A DNA stretch of 15,630 bases from JBGTBQ01 sp041749275 (GTDB taxonomy: Bacteria; Acidobacteriota; Blastocatellia; Pyrinomonadales; Pyrinomonadaceae): assembly GCA_041749275.1 (NCBI GenBank), contig JBGTBQ010000368.1, forward strand, positions 1-15,630, given 5' to 3'. Numbering within the stretch: position 1 is the stretch's first letter; the number at the start of each line of letters is the position of its first letter. Of this stretch, positions 6,920 through 14,350 are shown piece by piece. The position numbers and the translations under genes were made by a program. Below the pieces are notes generated by a model that saw nothing but the letters and a program-made list of their open reading frames with translations, was not told the DNA's origin and ran no database searches.

Positions 6920-7149
6920 GTGTGGTGGATAAACTGCTGAACAAACTCTGTGCGAGTGTGAGAATCGTGGTGGAAAATGTCATTGCGGGAGTGAAGCGGT
7001 GTCGCATTGTCAAAGACCTGTTGCGCCTCACCACAGACGGCATCTCGGATCTGGTGATGGAAATCGCTTGCGGTTTGCATAATCTCAGAGTTACTTGCCG
7101 CCACTCAGTTACCACATTCGATTTGATTGATTTGGTTAGCTCCGCTTAA
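6916..7149 (+). CDS. IS5-type transposase, ORF B (catalytic Glu), reached by -1 frameshift
   Basis: This frame is -1 relative to ORF A. It can be read continuously from the A8 run at 6893-6900 to the TAA at 7147-7149. It encodes RIVVENVIAGVKRCRIVKD, holding the third catalytic residue of the DDE triad (Glu in VVEN, residue 241 of the fused protein). It ends with a family-like tail (MEIACGLHNLRV). The TTG at 6916 is not a convincing independent start, and the few codons before it read naturally as a continuation of ORF A. It should therefore be treated as the second half of one transposase, not a separate gene. Confidence 0.75.
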   Translation: MSVVDKLLNKLCASVRIVVENVIAGVKRCRIVKDLLRLTTDGISDLVMEIACGLHNLRVTCRHSVTTFDLIDLVSSA

Positions 7150-7205
7150 TCCCGATAATGTCTAATTATCCGGGCCACCCTTCTCTTTACCGTCCGAGCA
7201 TACGC

Positions 7206-7781
7206 ATGGGACACGACGACGACCCATACACCATCTTCCTATCGTTGCTGTCTCCCGACCGGGACGTTGCGGAAAATAAGTTCCGAGACATCAGGCGGCG
7301 TCTGGCCCGCATGCTCGACTTCCGCGGCTGCGCTTGCTCGTATGAGCTGGCGGATGACGCGATCTTGGATTTCGTCTGCCACCTCCGGAACAGGGATCGG
7401 CCTTTCGAGGGCGACCCCATCGCTTACCTCAGCACCGTCGCCTACAACCTCTACCTCGCCCACCTCCAGAAGCAGTTCCTACCGCTGCCGGACGACATCT
7501 CGGAGTGGCCGCAGGTAGACGAAGACGAGACGGGAGGCAAGGAGCAGCTGCACAAGCACCTCGACGGATGTCTGGACAAGCTGAGTCCGGAGAACCGCGA
7601 CCTCATACTCAAATATTACCGCTGGGATAAACGGGCCAAGATTGAGTTCCGAAAAGAGCTGGCTAAGGCGCTGGGAATTTCAGCTAACGCTCTGAAAATC
7701 AAGGTTTACCATATCCGGAAGGTGCTCGGGGCGTGCATAGAGGAATGCCTCGGGCTGAGGCCGCCGCCCGAAACGGAATGA
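7206..7781 (+). CDS. ECF-like RNA polymerase sigma factor (sigma-70 family)
   Basis: With the ATG at 7206 the product has 191 residues. An ATG at 7158 would give 207, but 7158-7162 is the last five bases of the IS5-type element, so that start was made by the insertion and is not ancestral. No strong ribosome site precedes either. The first part of the protein matches the region 2 layout of ECF sigma factors (helical DIRRRLARML, then PIAYLSTVAYNLYLAHLQKQ). Residues of about 120-180 match region 4: LDKLSPENRDLILKYYRWDK, then the helix-turn-helix ELAKALGISANALKIKVYHI. It would direct RNA polymerase to a specific promoter set. The next gene, 53 nt downstream, begins with an anti-sigma-like domain, so the two probably act as a pair. 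Its own expression has likely been altered by the MITE and IS insertions upstream. Confidence 0.88.
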   Translation: MGHDDDPYTIFLSLLSPDRDVAENKFRDIRRRLARMLDFRGCACSYELADDAILDFVCHLRNRDRPFEGDPIAYLSTVAYNLYLAHLQKQFLPLPDDISEWPQVDEDETGGKEQLHKHLDGCLDKLSPENRDLILKYYRWDKRAKIEFRKELAKALGISANALKIKVYHIRKVLGACIEECLGLRPPPETE

Positions 7782-7834
7782 CGGTAGAACCCTTATAAAG
7801 ATGGGGCGCGCAGGCGTCACCGGGCCGACATAAA

Positions 7835-10800
7835 ATGACTTTAAGCCACGACGAGGAAAGACGCATCAGGAGCTACCTACTCGGCGAGCTTGACCCGGAC
7901 GATGCGCGTCAACTGGACGACCGCCTGCTCAGGGACGACGACTTAGCCGAACAGGTGGGACTCGTCGAAGACGAAATCGTTGAGGACTACGTGCGCGGCG
8001 ATCTCAGCGCCGACGAGCGCGCGCATTTGGAGAAACGCTTCTTCACCACGCCGCGGCGGCGGCGGAGCTTAGAGATGGTTCGCGGCTTGAGAGAACGCGC
8101 AGTCGTCGTGGTGCACGCCGGATCGCCCGCGGAGGAGGAAGAACACGGCGCCGTATTGGCAGGCGCGGAGGTGACGAAGGCTACGCTGTCTGACTGGTGG
8201 GGCACGTGGTTCGGGTCGCGCTGGAAGGTGGCGGCTGTCGTCGCCTTGGTCGTGCTGGCCGGGGTGGGCATATACGCCGTCATCCGTCAGCCGCCGGAGG
8301 CGAGGGGCTTGGCCGCGCTCGACAAAGCCTACAGGCGACAGCGCCCGCTCGAAGCGCGCGTGGCCGGGTTGACTTACGCGCCCTTTGTGCCGAAGCGCGG
8401 CGCCCAGCCGGAAGAGGTTGACTACCGCGCGCTCGATCACTCGCGCTCACTCCTGCTCGAAGCCGCCGAGTCCAGCCCGAGCGCCTCGACGCTTAACGCG
8501 CTCGGACGCTTCTACCTGACGCAGCGGGAGTTCGACAAAGCCGCCGATCAGTTTGGGAAGGGGCTGAGCATGGCGCCGGACAACGCCCAACTCAACAGCG
8601 ACATGGGGGTCGCTCTGATGGAGTTAGGCAACGCGGAGAGTCCGCGCGGGCAGGAACCGGCGATGGAATACTTTGCGAGGAGCCTCAAACACCTCAACAG
8701 GGCGCTGGAACTGGATGACTCGTTGCTTGAGGCGCGCTTTAACCGCGCACTGATCTATCAGCACATGATGTTGCCACAGCAGGCCCGCGCCGAGTGGGAA
8801 AGCTATCTGCAAAGAGACCCCGGCTCGCCCTGGGCCGACGAGGCTCGGCACCACCTCAAGACCCTCGCGGAGCAGGACCGTCAGACCTCCCAAAAAAGGG
8901 AGCAGATGTTCGATGAGTTCGTCGCCGCCCACGGCGCGGACGACAACGCGCTCGCGTGGCGGGTTCTCAGCCGCAGTCGCTCAAAGACCGGCAACTTCAT
9001 CGTCGAGAGACTGCTCGACGAGTATCTGACCCTCGCGGGGCGCGGCGAACGGGCTGACTCGGCGGGCCGTCTGCGAATGCTTCAGTACGCGGGGCGCGTT
9101 GAAGAGCAGGCGGTCGGGGATCGCTTCACCGCCGACCTCGCCGACTTCTACGCCCGCGCCGACGAAGAGCAGAGGGACTTCGCGGCGCGCGGACGGGCGC
9201 GGGCGCGCTGGGCGCAGGAGCACTACAACCGCGGGGAGTTAGAGCGTGCCATCTCGTTCTACAGGGAGGCGGCATCGCTGTTCGGGCGCGCAGGCAACGA
9301 GGGCGAGGCCATGTTCGCGGAGGGGTGGGCGGGCTACTGCTACTTGCGCATCCCGGACACCGACCGGGCCGCGCAGGTCTTTGAGCGGCTGTCGCGCGTG
9401 TATGATGAACGGAACTACAGGTCGTTGCTGGCGCAATCACTCCACGCCCTGTCCGATATTCAGACCAGCCTCGACGAGGTTTCAAAGGCCCTCGATTACG
9501 CCCGGCGCTCGCTTGAGGTGTCGGAGCAGGTTCAGGACACGGCGAACCAACTCAGGTGTCTTCAGCAGTTCGTGTCGATGCACCTGAAACTCGGCAGCTA
9601 TCGTGAGTCTCTGCGCATAGGCCGTCAGGCCCTCCACCTCGCGCGGGGACTGCCCGATGACCCGAAACTGATCTGGCCCTTCTACCACGAGATCGCGTTC
9701 GACTTATACCACCTCGGCCTTGCCGAAGCCGCGTTGGAGTTTGAAAAGGAGGCCCTGCGGCTGGCGCAGGAATCCGGCTGGCCCCTCATCATCTCGCGCT
9801 CACACACGCGCCTCGGACTGATTTACGAGAAACTCGGCGACCTCCCCGCGGCCATCGGCAGCGGGCAGCGCGCACGGCAGGAAGGTGAGAGGGTCAGCGG
9901 ACTGAGCCGGGTCAACATCCTCGCTAACGCCTCTCTGCGCCTCGGGCACCTGCACAGGCAGGCGGGAGACTTCGGCGCGGCCATCGCCGTCTACGACGAA
10001 GCCATCCGCCACTACGAAACCCTGTCCCTGCACATCTACCTCTATGAAGCGCACAAGGGGAAGTTTCTGGCGCACCTCAACCGGGGGGAGAACGAGGCGG
10101 CGCACGGCGAGCTAACAGCCGCGCTCGGCCTCTATGAGCAGTACCGCTCCAAAATCCTCGAAGAGCGTAACCGGAACAGCTTTTTCGACGCCGGTCAGGA
10201 CATCTACGACTTAGCCACCGATTTCGCTTACCGGCGGATGAACGATCCGGGGAAGGCGTTCGACTTCATCGAGGCGTCTCACGCGAGGTCGCTCCTCGAC
10301 ATTGTCAGTTCGCCCACGCAGACGACCAGCGACGACGGCGAACCCGACGTGAGACACCTCTTCGTAGCGCAACCGCTCCCGCTCACGTCCCTACGGCTGC
10401 TGCTGCCCGACGACGTGCAGGTGGTGCAGTACTCGCTGCTCGGCGAGAGGCTGCTCGTCTGGGTGATTTCGAAGGACAGTGTCGAGATCAGAGAGCACCC
10501 GATATCGACCGCTGACCTCGAAAAGAAAGTGGGCGACTACACGCGGCTGATCCTTCCCGCCGCCGGAGACGCCGAAGCAGCGGCGCGCGCGGCCGAAGAG
10601 CTTTACCAAATCTTGATTGGGCCGGTCGAACCTCTACTGAGCGACAGCAAGCAGCTTTGCATCGTGCCTGACAAGGGTCTTAACCGACTGCCGTTCGCCG
10701 CCCTGATCGACTCGAAATCCGGAAAGTTCTTCGTCGAGAAGTACCGCTTCCTGATCTCGCCGAGCGTAAACGTCTTCGTCACGTGTACCGCGTGGGCGCG

Positions 10801-11470
10801 CGAAAGACGTCCGGGGGCGAAGGAGCGTGTGCTGAGCGTCGGCGATCCGAGTTTCGACCGGCGCCGGTTCCCTGATCTCCACCCGCTCCCGTCTGCCCGC
10901 CGCGAAGCTGAAGAGGTCGGTACGCTTTATGCCGGGGAGCCGCTGGTGGGAGACCGCGCTCGTGAGGGCCGGGTCAGGGCCGAGATGGTGGGGGCCGACG
11001 TTATTCACATCGCCTCCCACTTCGTCGTCGACGAGCAATCGCCGATGCTCTCCAAGTTGCTGCTGGCCCATGAGCAGCGGCAGCGCACTGTCGGCGGCGG
11101 TGACTTAGACGGGACGCTTTCCGCCTTCGAAGTACACGGGATGAGGTTCCCGAACACGCGGCTCGTCGTGCTCTCGGCGTGCCAGACCGGCGTCGAGCGG
11201 TCATATCAGGGCGAGGGTGCGGTCGGGATGGCGCGGGCCTTCATCTCCGCCGGAGTGCCCCTCGTCGTCGCCAGCCTGTGGCCCGTGGACTCGGACGCGA
11301 CCGCCGACCTCATGGCTAGTTTTCACCGCCACCGCAGCCGGCGGAGTACGTCTACGGCGGAGGCTCTCAGGCGCGCCCAAGTCGAGATGATACGTAGCCC
11401 CGACAGGCGCAACCAGCCGCCCCACTCGTGGGCGGCCTTTATCGCTATCGGCGGGAGCGACACTTTCTAA
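7835..11470 (+). CDS. Membrane-anchored anti-sigma-like, TPR and CHAT caspase-like protease fusion
   Basis: This 1211-aa protein has four parts. Residues 1-90 are an anti-sigma-like domain made of two similar halves (YLLGELDPDD and YVRGDLSADE), without the HxxxCxxC zinc motif. Residues 131-150 are a single membrane segment. Residues of about 200-800 contain many helical pairs of TPR type (for example NALGRFYLTQREFDKAADQF and TRLGLIYEKLGDLPAAI). Residues 860-1211 are a CHAT domain with His1062 (HIASHF) and Cys1116 (LSACQTG), the expected catalytic dyad, plus GEGAVGMARAFISAGVPLVV and SLWPVDSDAT. If the N-terminus is cytoplasmic, as a sigma partner must be, the TPR/CHAT part would lie outside the inner membrane; the sequence does not prove this. 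It follows the sigma gene by 53 nt and probably senses a signal through TPR/CHAT to release or degrade the sigma-binding domain. That mechanism is inference. Confidence 0.9.
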   Translation: MTLSHDEERRIRSYLLGELDPDDARQLDDRLLRDDDLAEQVGLVEDEIVEDYVRGDLSADERAHLEKRFFTTPRRRRSLEMVRGLRERAVVVVHAGSPAEEEEHGAVLAGAEVTKATLSDWWGTWFGSRWKVAAVVALVVLAGVGIYAVIRQPPEARGLAALDKAYRRQRPLEARVAGLTYAPFVPKRGAQPEEVDYRALDHSRSLLLEAAESSPSASTLNALGRFYLTQREFDKAADQFGKGLSMAPDNAQLNSDMGVALMELGNAESPRGQEPAMEYFARSLKHLNRALELDDSLLEARFNRALIYQHMMLPQQARAEWESYLQRDPGSPWADEARHHLKTLAEQDRQTSQKREQMFDEFVAAHGADDNALAWRVLSRSRSKTGNFIVERLLDEYLTLAGRGERADSAGRLRMLQYAGRVEEQAVGDRFTADLADFYARADEEQRDFAARGRARARWAQEHYNRGELERAISFYREAASLFGRAGNEGEAMFAEGWAGYCYLRIPDTDRAAQVFERLSRVYDERNYRSLLAQSLHALSDIQTSLDEVSKALDYARRSLEVSEQVQDTANQLRCLQQFVSMHLKLGSYRESLRIGRQALHLARGLPDDPKLIWPFYHEIAFDLYHLGLAEAALEFEKEALRLAQESGWPLIISRSHTRLGLIYEKLGDLPAAIGSGQRARQEGERVSGLSRVNILANASLRLGHLHRQAGDFGAAIAVYDEAIRHYETLSLHIYLYEAHKGKFLAHLNRGENEAAHGELTAALGLYEQYRSKILEERNRNSFFDAGQDIYDLATDFAYRRMNDPGKAFDFIEASHARSLLDIVSSPTQTTSDDGEPDVRHLFVAQPLPLTSLRLLLPDDVQVVQYSLLGERLLVWVISKDSVEIREHPISTADLEKKVGDYTRLILPAAGDAEAAARAAEELYQILIGPVEPLLSDSKQLCIVPDKGLNRLPFAALIDSKSGKFFVEKYRFLISPSVNVFVTCTAWARERRPGAKERVLSVGDPSFDRRRFPDLHPLPSARREAEEVGTLYAGEPLVGDRAREGRVRAEMVGADVIHIASHFVVDEQSPMLSKLLLAHEQRQRTVGGGDLDGTLSAFEVHGMRFPNTRLVVLSACQTGVERSYQGEGAVGMARAFISAGVPLVVASLWPVDSDATADLMASFHRHRSRRSTSTAEALRRAQVEMIRSPDRRNQPPHSWAAFIAIGGSDTF

Positions 11471-11577
11471 ACACGCCGAACGGCCTGCGGCTCGGGCGCT
11501 GTCAATCCGGGCCGCATGGGTGCTTCCCGCCCGCGCAAGCCCGGACGGAAAGCCCAAGCACCTAAGAGGAGAGAGAC

Positions 11578-12639
11578 ATGTCAAGCATGAGAGAAAATGA
11601 GACTGCTAGAGCGACTGAGACACCGTACTCTGACTGGCCCGCGGCCTCCGACTTGACCACGACCAGTCCGCCCCTCAACGTCGACAGGTTCGTGTTCCTA
11701 GCCTTCCACGGCCTGATGGGCCTCGCCTATAACCAAGAGCATCGCTACTGCGAGGTCGGGGTACACTGCAAGGCGCCCCACCACGAGTTCAGGATCGAAG
11801 TCTTCGAGTTTAAGGTCGGTGACAAAAAAGGAAAGCTGGTGTATAGGCGCAAGTTCGGCAAGGCCGAGTATGCGCCGATGGACTACATCCGCATCGACAT
11901 CAAAGAACCGTCGGTACCCGGCGTTAAATTTTACATGCCGTCCGGTTACGAGATTAACGAGCAGACCGAGGAGGTGACCGCCGCCGATCACGATTTCAGG
12001 CTGGTGCCTGATCTGGAAGGCCCTCTATTCTACAACCGCCGGCTAAAAAAGAAGCCGGGAGCCTACAAGCCAAAGCTGCATATCAGGCACGGCACCTTTT
12101 TCACGCTCAGCTCGACGTCGAAAGAGTTCAGGCGTGAGGCGCCGAACGACCCGCAGTCGCTCGGCAAGGTCGCGCGCATCATCGGTACATTCATCCCCCT
12201 CGACCCAAAAGGGTATGTCGCGCTCCGCATCGGCGATGAGGAGGTAAGACTCACGCCGGAACCGTTGTCGGGGTCGCCGCCGCAGGGAAAATTCTATGTC
12301 GCACTCTTCGACAATTCGTGCGATCAAGCCGATTGCGAATACAAGCCGAAGAGCGCCAAGAAGGAGAAGCGCAACGACTTCTATCTCTATTACAAAACAT
12401 TCGAGATACCGTCGGACAAAGAGGAGTACGAACTACGCCTGGGCAAAACTCCGGAAGAAGCTGAGCCAGAGTCCAAAGAGCGTGAGGTTGTCAGCCTCCC
12501 TCCCGCCGCCGCGGGTATGGCGGCGTTAACATTCTTGGCGGGCGTCATCCCATTTCTAGAAGAACTCTCCAACGACGAAGCCCCCTGCGGCGGGACTGGT
12601 TACGGCAAAAGCGGAGGAGTTGGGGCTGAAGGTCCCTAG
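11578..12639 (+). CDS. Unrecognised 353-aa protein downstream of the CHAT protease; candidate partner or substrate
   Basis: The ATG at 11578 is preceded by AGGAG about 7 nt upstream, which fixes the start; another in-frame ATG follows at 11587. I do not recognise the family. The first 32 residues are polar and look disordered. Residues 36-63 hold a striking stretch including HGLMGLAYNQEHRYCEVGVH. The middle is beta-rich and charged. Residues 255-300 are Lys/Glu-rich. Residues 307-327 (LPPAAAGMAALTFLAG onward) are hydrophobic enough to be a membrane-inserting segment. The tail is Gly-rich with one Cys (CGGTGYGKSGG). There is no signal peptide. It lies 107 nt after the CHAT gene on the same strand and could be co-transcribed. 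CHAT proteases in other systems often cleave a protein encoded nearby, so a substrate role is a reasonable but unproven inference. Confidence 0.8.
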   Translation: MSSMRENETARATETPYSDWPAASDLTTTSPPLNVDRFVFLAFHGLMGLAYNQEHRYCEVGVHCKAPHHEFRIEVFEFKVGDKKGKLVYRRKFGKAEYAPMDYIRIDIKEPSVPGVKFYMPSGYEINEQTEEVTAADHDFRLVPDLEGPLFYNRRLKKKPGAYKPKLHIRHGTFFTLSSTSKEFRREAPNDPQSLGKVARIIGTFIPLDPKGYVALRIGDEEVRLTPEPLSGSPPQGKFYVALFDNSCDQADCEYKPKSAKKEKRNDFYLYYKTFEIPSDKEEYELRLGKTPEEAEPESKEREVVSLPPAAAGMAALTFLAGVIPFLEELSNDEAPCGGTGYGKSGGVGAEGP

Positions 12640-12749
12640 TCCGCCCAAACCGCCATTATAGAAAGACCACACACTTCAGCCGAGGTACGACGACGTGCGT
12701 CACCAAAGGGCGCATCAACCTCATTCCTCATCATACCCGAGGAAGTTAC
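12640..12749. other. Intergenic segment before the Tn3-family remnant
   Basis: No ORF, RNA gene, clear terminator or promoter is evident. It separates the end of the 353-aa gene from the presumed end of the Tn3-family transposon near 12750. Confidence 0.4.
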
Positions 12750-12777
12750 GGGTACAGCCGAGATACGTGTAAAAATA
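12750..12777. repeat. Possible terminal sequence of a Tn3-family transposon, split by the ISL3-family element
   Basis: GGGTACAGCCGAGATACG begins here and would continue across the ISL3-family insertion into 14080 onward. With the insertion removed it lies about 56 nt beyond the stop of the Tn3-type transposase remnant, where a Tn3-family end is expected. Tn3-family ends usually begin with a run of G. The other end is outside the window, so the assignment is tentative. Confidence 0.35.
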
Positions 12778-14071
12778 GGTTCTTCGCTGTTTCAAGTGGG
12801 TAGCTGATTTACAATCCCTCTCACACTCTGGTTGGAGGGATGACCATGGAACAGGCCAAATTGTTTGCCGCCGCCTTGGGGCTGACTGCCCCGTGGTCTG
12901 TCACAGAGATTCGGTTTTCCGCTGCCGAGAAACGGCTCGACCTCGTGCTCGATTTCCCTCGCGGCAGCCGGTTTGCCTGCCCCGGTTGCGGGACGCCCTC
13001 GACCGCTTACGATACCAAGCCGGAGCGGTGGCGGCACCTGGATTTCTTTCAACACGCGGCCTACTTGACGGCCCGCGTCCCGCGCGTAGAGTGTCGGCAG
13101 TGTGGCGTCACCAAGATTAGCGTCCCGTGGGCGCGGGCTGAGTCGGGCTTCACCCTTCTCTTTGAAGCTCTGCTGATGCAGTTGCTGGGCGAGATGCCGG
13201 TCTTGGCCGTGGCGCGGCTGGTCGGTGAGCAGGACACGCGGCTCTGGCGAGTGCTCCATCATTATGTCGAGACAGCACGCGCCGAGGCCGATTACGCTGA
13301 GGTGGAGCGCGTCGGGGTGGATGAGACGGCGGCCCGGCGCGGACACGCCTACATTTCGCTGTTTGTGGACTTGGATGAGGCGCGGCTGCTCTTTGCCACA
13401 CCGGGCAAGGAGAGTGCGACGGTCGCGGCTTTTACGGCGGATTTGGCCGCGCCCGGCGGGGATGCGCGCCAAGTCAAGGAAGTGGCCTGTGACATGTCGC
13501 CGGCATTTACTAAAGGGGTGCGCGAGTCGCTGCCCGAGGCTGCAATCACCTACGACCGTTTCCACGTCATGCAGTTGATGGGCGCGGCGGTGGACGCGGT
13601 GCGGCGCGAAGAAGCCCGCACGCAGCAGAGCTTGAAAGGGACGCGCTACTTGTGGCTCTCGAATGCGGAGAAGTTGCGTCCGCGACAGCAAGAGCAGTTG
13701 AGCGGGTTGCGGCGGCGCCAGTTGCAGACGGGGCGAGCTTACGCGCTGCGGCTGGGGCGGCAAGGCTTGTATGCCCAAGCTGACCGGGCGGGCGGAGCGG
13801 AGTATCTCAAACGGTGGTACTTTTGGGCGACCCATGCGCGGTTGGAGCCGGTGAAGAAAGTAGCGCGCACGATCAAGGGGCACTGGGAAGGGATTCTGAA
13901 CTGGTTCGCCTCGCAGGCGACGACCGGGTTGCTCGAAGGGATCAACTCGGTGGTGCAAGCGGCGAAGGCGCGGGCGCGGGGCTATCGCCGCACGCGGAAC
14001 ATGATTGCGATGGCCTATCTGCTGGCTGGCAAACTGCATTTCGAGTTACCCACTTGAAACAGCGAAGAACC
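12778..14071 (+). mobile_element. Intact ISL3-family insertion sequence
   Basis: Perfect 25-bp inverted repeats bound the element (12778-12802 and 14047-14071, starting GGTTCTTCGCTGTTTCAAG). They are flanked by a perfect 8-bp direct repeat, TAAAAATA (12770-12777, 14072-14079); 8 bp is the usual ISL3-family duplication. The 1294-bp element contains one full-length transposase. With ends, duplication and reading frame all undamaged, it looks recent and possibly active. Confidence 0.93.
12846..14057 (+). CDS. tnpA: ISL3-family transposase
   Basis: The protein has 403 residues, normal for the family. The ATG at 12846 is chosen because GGAGG lies 7 nt upstream; the ATG at 12840 directly abuts that site. 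The N-terminus has the zinc-binding helix-turn-helix region of ISL3 transposases, with cysteine pairs CPGC and CRQC. The catalytic core shows the DDE residues in VGVDETA, VACDMSPAF and GLLEGINSVVQAAK. The C-terminus ends LHFELPT. The stop codon lies inside the right inverted repeat. No frameshift or truncation is seen. It would cut and reinsert the element through its 25-bp ends. A long open frame on the opposite strand across the whole gene is a compositional shadow. Confidence 0.95.
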   Translation: MEQAKLFAAALGLTAPWSVTEIRFSAAEKRLDLVLDFPRGSRFACPGCGTPSTAYDTKPERWRHLDFFQHAAYLTARVPRVECRQCGVTKISVPWARAESGFTLLFEALLMQLLGEMPVLAVARLVGEQDTRLWRVLHHYVETARAEADYAEVERVGVDETAARRGHAYISLFVDLDEARLLFATPGKESATVAAFTADLAAPGGDARQVKEVACDMSPAFTKGVRESLPEAAITYDRFHVMQLMGAAVDAVRREEARTQQSLKGTRYLWLSNAEKLRPRQQEQLSGLRRRQLQTGRAYALRLGRQGLYAQADRAGGAEYLKRWYFWATHARLEPVKKVARTIKGHWEGILNWFASQATTGLLEGINSVVQAAKARARGYRRTRNMIAMAYLLAGKLHFELPT

Positions 14072-14107
14072 TAAAAATAGGACATGCCGCGGGTCGCTGC
14101 TGCTCGC

Positions 14108-14290
14108 TCACAGTGAGAGCGACATTTCCACTTCTGACAACGGCTGCGGCGCGACGCTCAGATCGATTATGTAATCGCCGAACCTCTTGATGTGACCGGT
14201 CAGGTATGGACTCAGGGCGGCCACGTCCTCGCGTCTAACCGCATGGCCCTCAGCCATCAACTCATGCAGAATGCGGCTCTGGTCCGGGTG
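14108..14290 (-). pseudogene. Tn3-family transposase, C-terminal remnant
   Basis: About 60 codons remain open on the minus strand, ending at the TGA at 14108-14110. The product includes LHELMAEGHAVRREDVAALS followed by PYLTGHIKRFGDYIIDL. This matches the C-terminal end of Tn3-family TnpA, where a helical segment leads into 'LSPxxxxHIxxxGxY'. An in-frame stop at 14294-14296 and loss of similarity beyond 14290 mark the break, which coincides with the start of the ISKra4-like element. A full TnpA has nearly 1000 residues, so only a few percent is left here. The downstream end of the transposon appears to be split by the ISL3-family element. Confidence 0.65.
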
Positions 14291-14350
14291 TAATTAAAAG
14301 TGGGACTCGTGCATACTCCTCTTCACAAAACCAAAGAGTGGAGACGAGAG

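Larger units (their letters stand above)
6155..7162 (+). mobile_element. IS5-type (DDE_Tnp_4) insertion sequence
   Basis: The ends are imperfect inverted repeats matching at 14 of the first 16 bases (GACAGTATCGGGAATA at 6155; GACATTATCGGGATTA read inward from 7162). TA is found immediately outside each end (6153-6154, 7163-7164), consistent with a 2-bp TA duplication, although so short a match could be chance. The element of about 1.0 kb encodes one transposase in two frames, joined by a probable -1 frameshift. It sits 20 bp to the right of the MITE-like element and ends inside the leader of the sigma factor gene. An N-terminal frame problem suggests this copy may be inactive. Confidence 0.75.

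Noticed and set aside
11471..11577. Terminator or promoter between the CHAT gene and the 353-aa gene
   Set aside because: No stem plus T-run and no convincing -35/-10 pair were found; only the ribosome site before 11578 is clear.
12792..14039. 415-codon open frame on the minus strand within the ISL3-family element
   Set aside because: It is exactly opposite the transposase, Arg/Pro/His-rich and without motifs; a shadow frame.
14101..14120. Small inverted repeat at the end of the Tn3-type remnant (CTCAC/GTGAG)
   Set aside because: It overlaps the stop codon region and is too short to assign as a terminator or recombination site.
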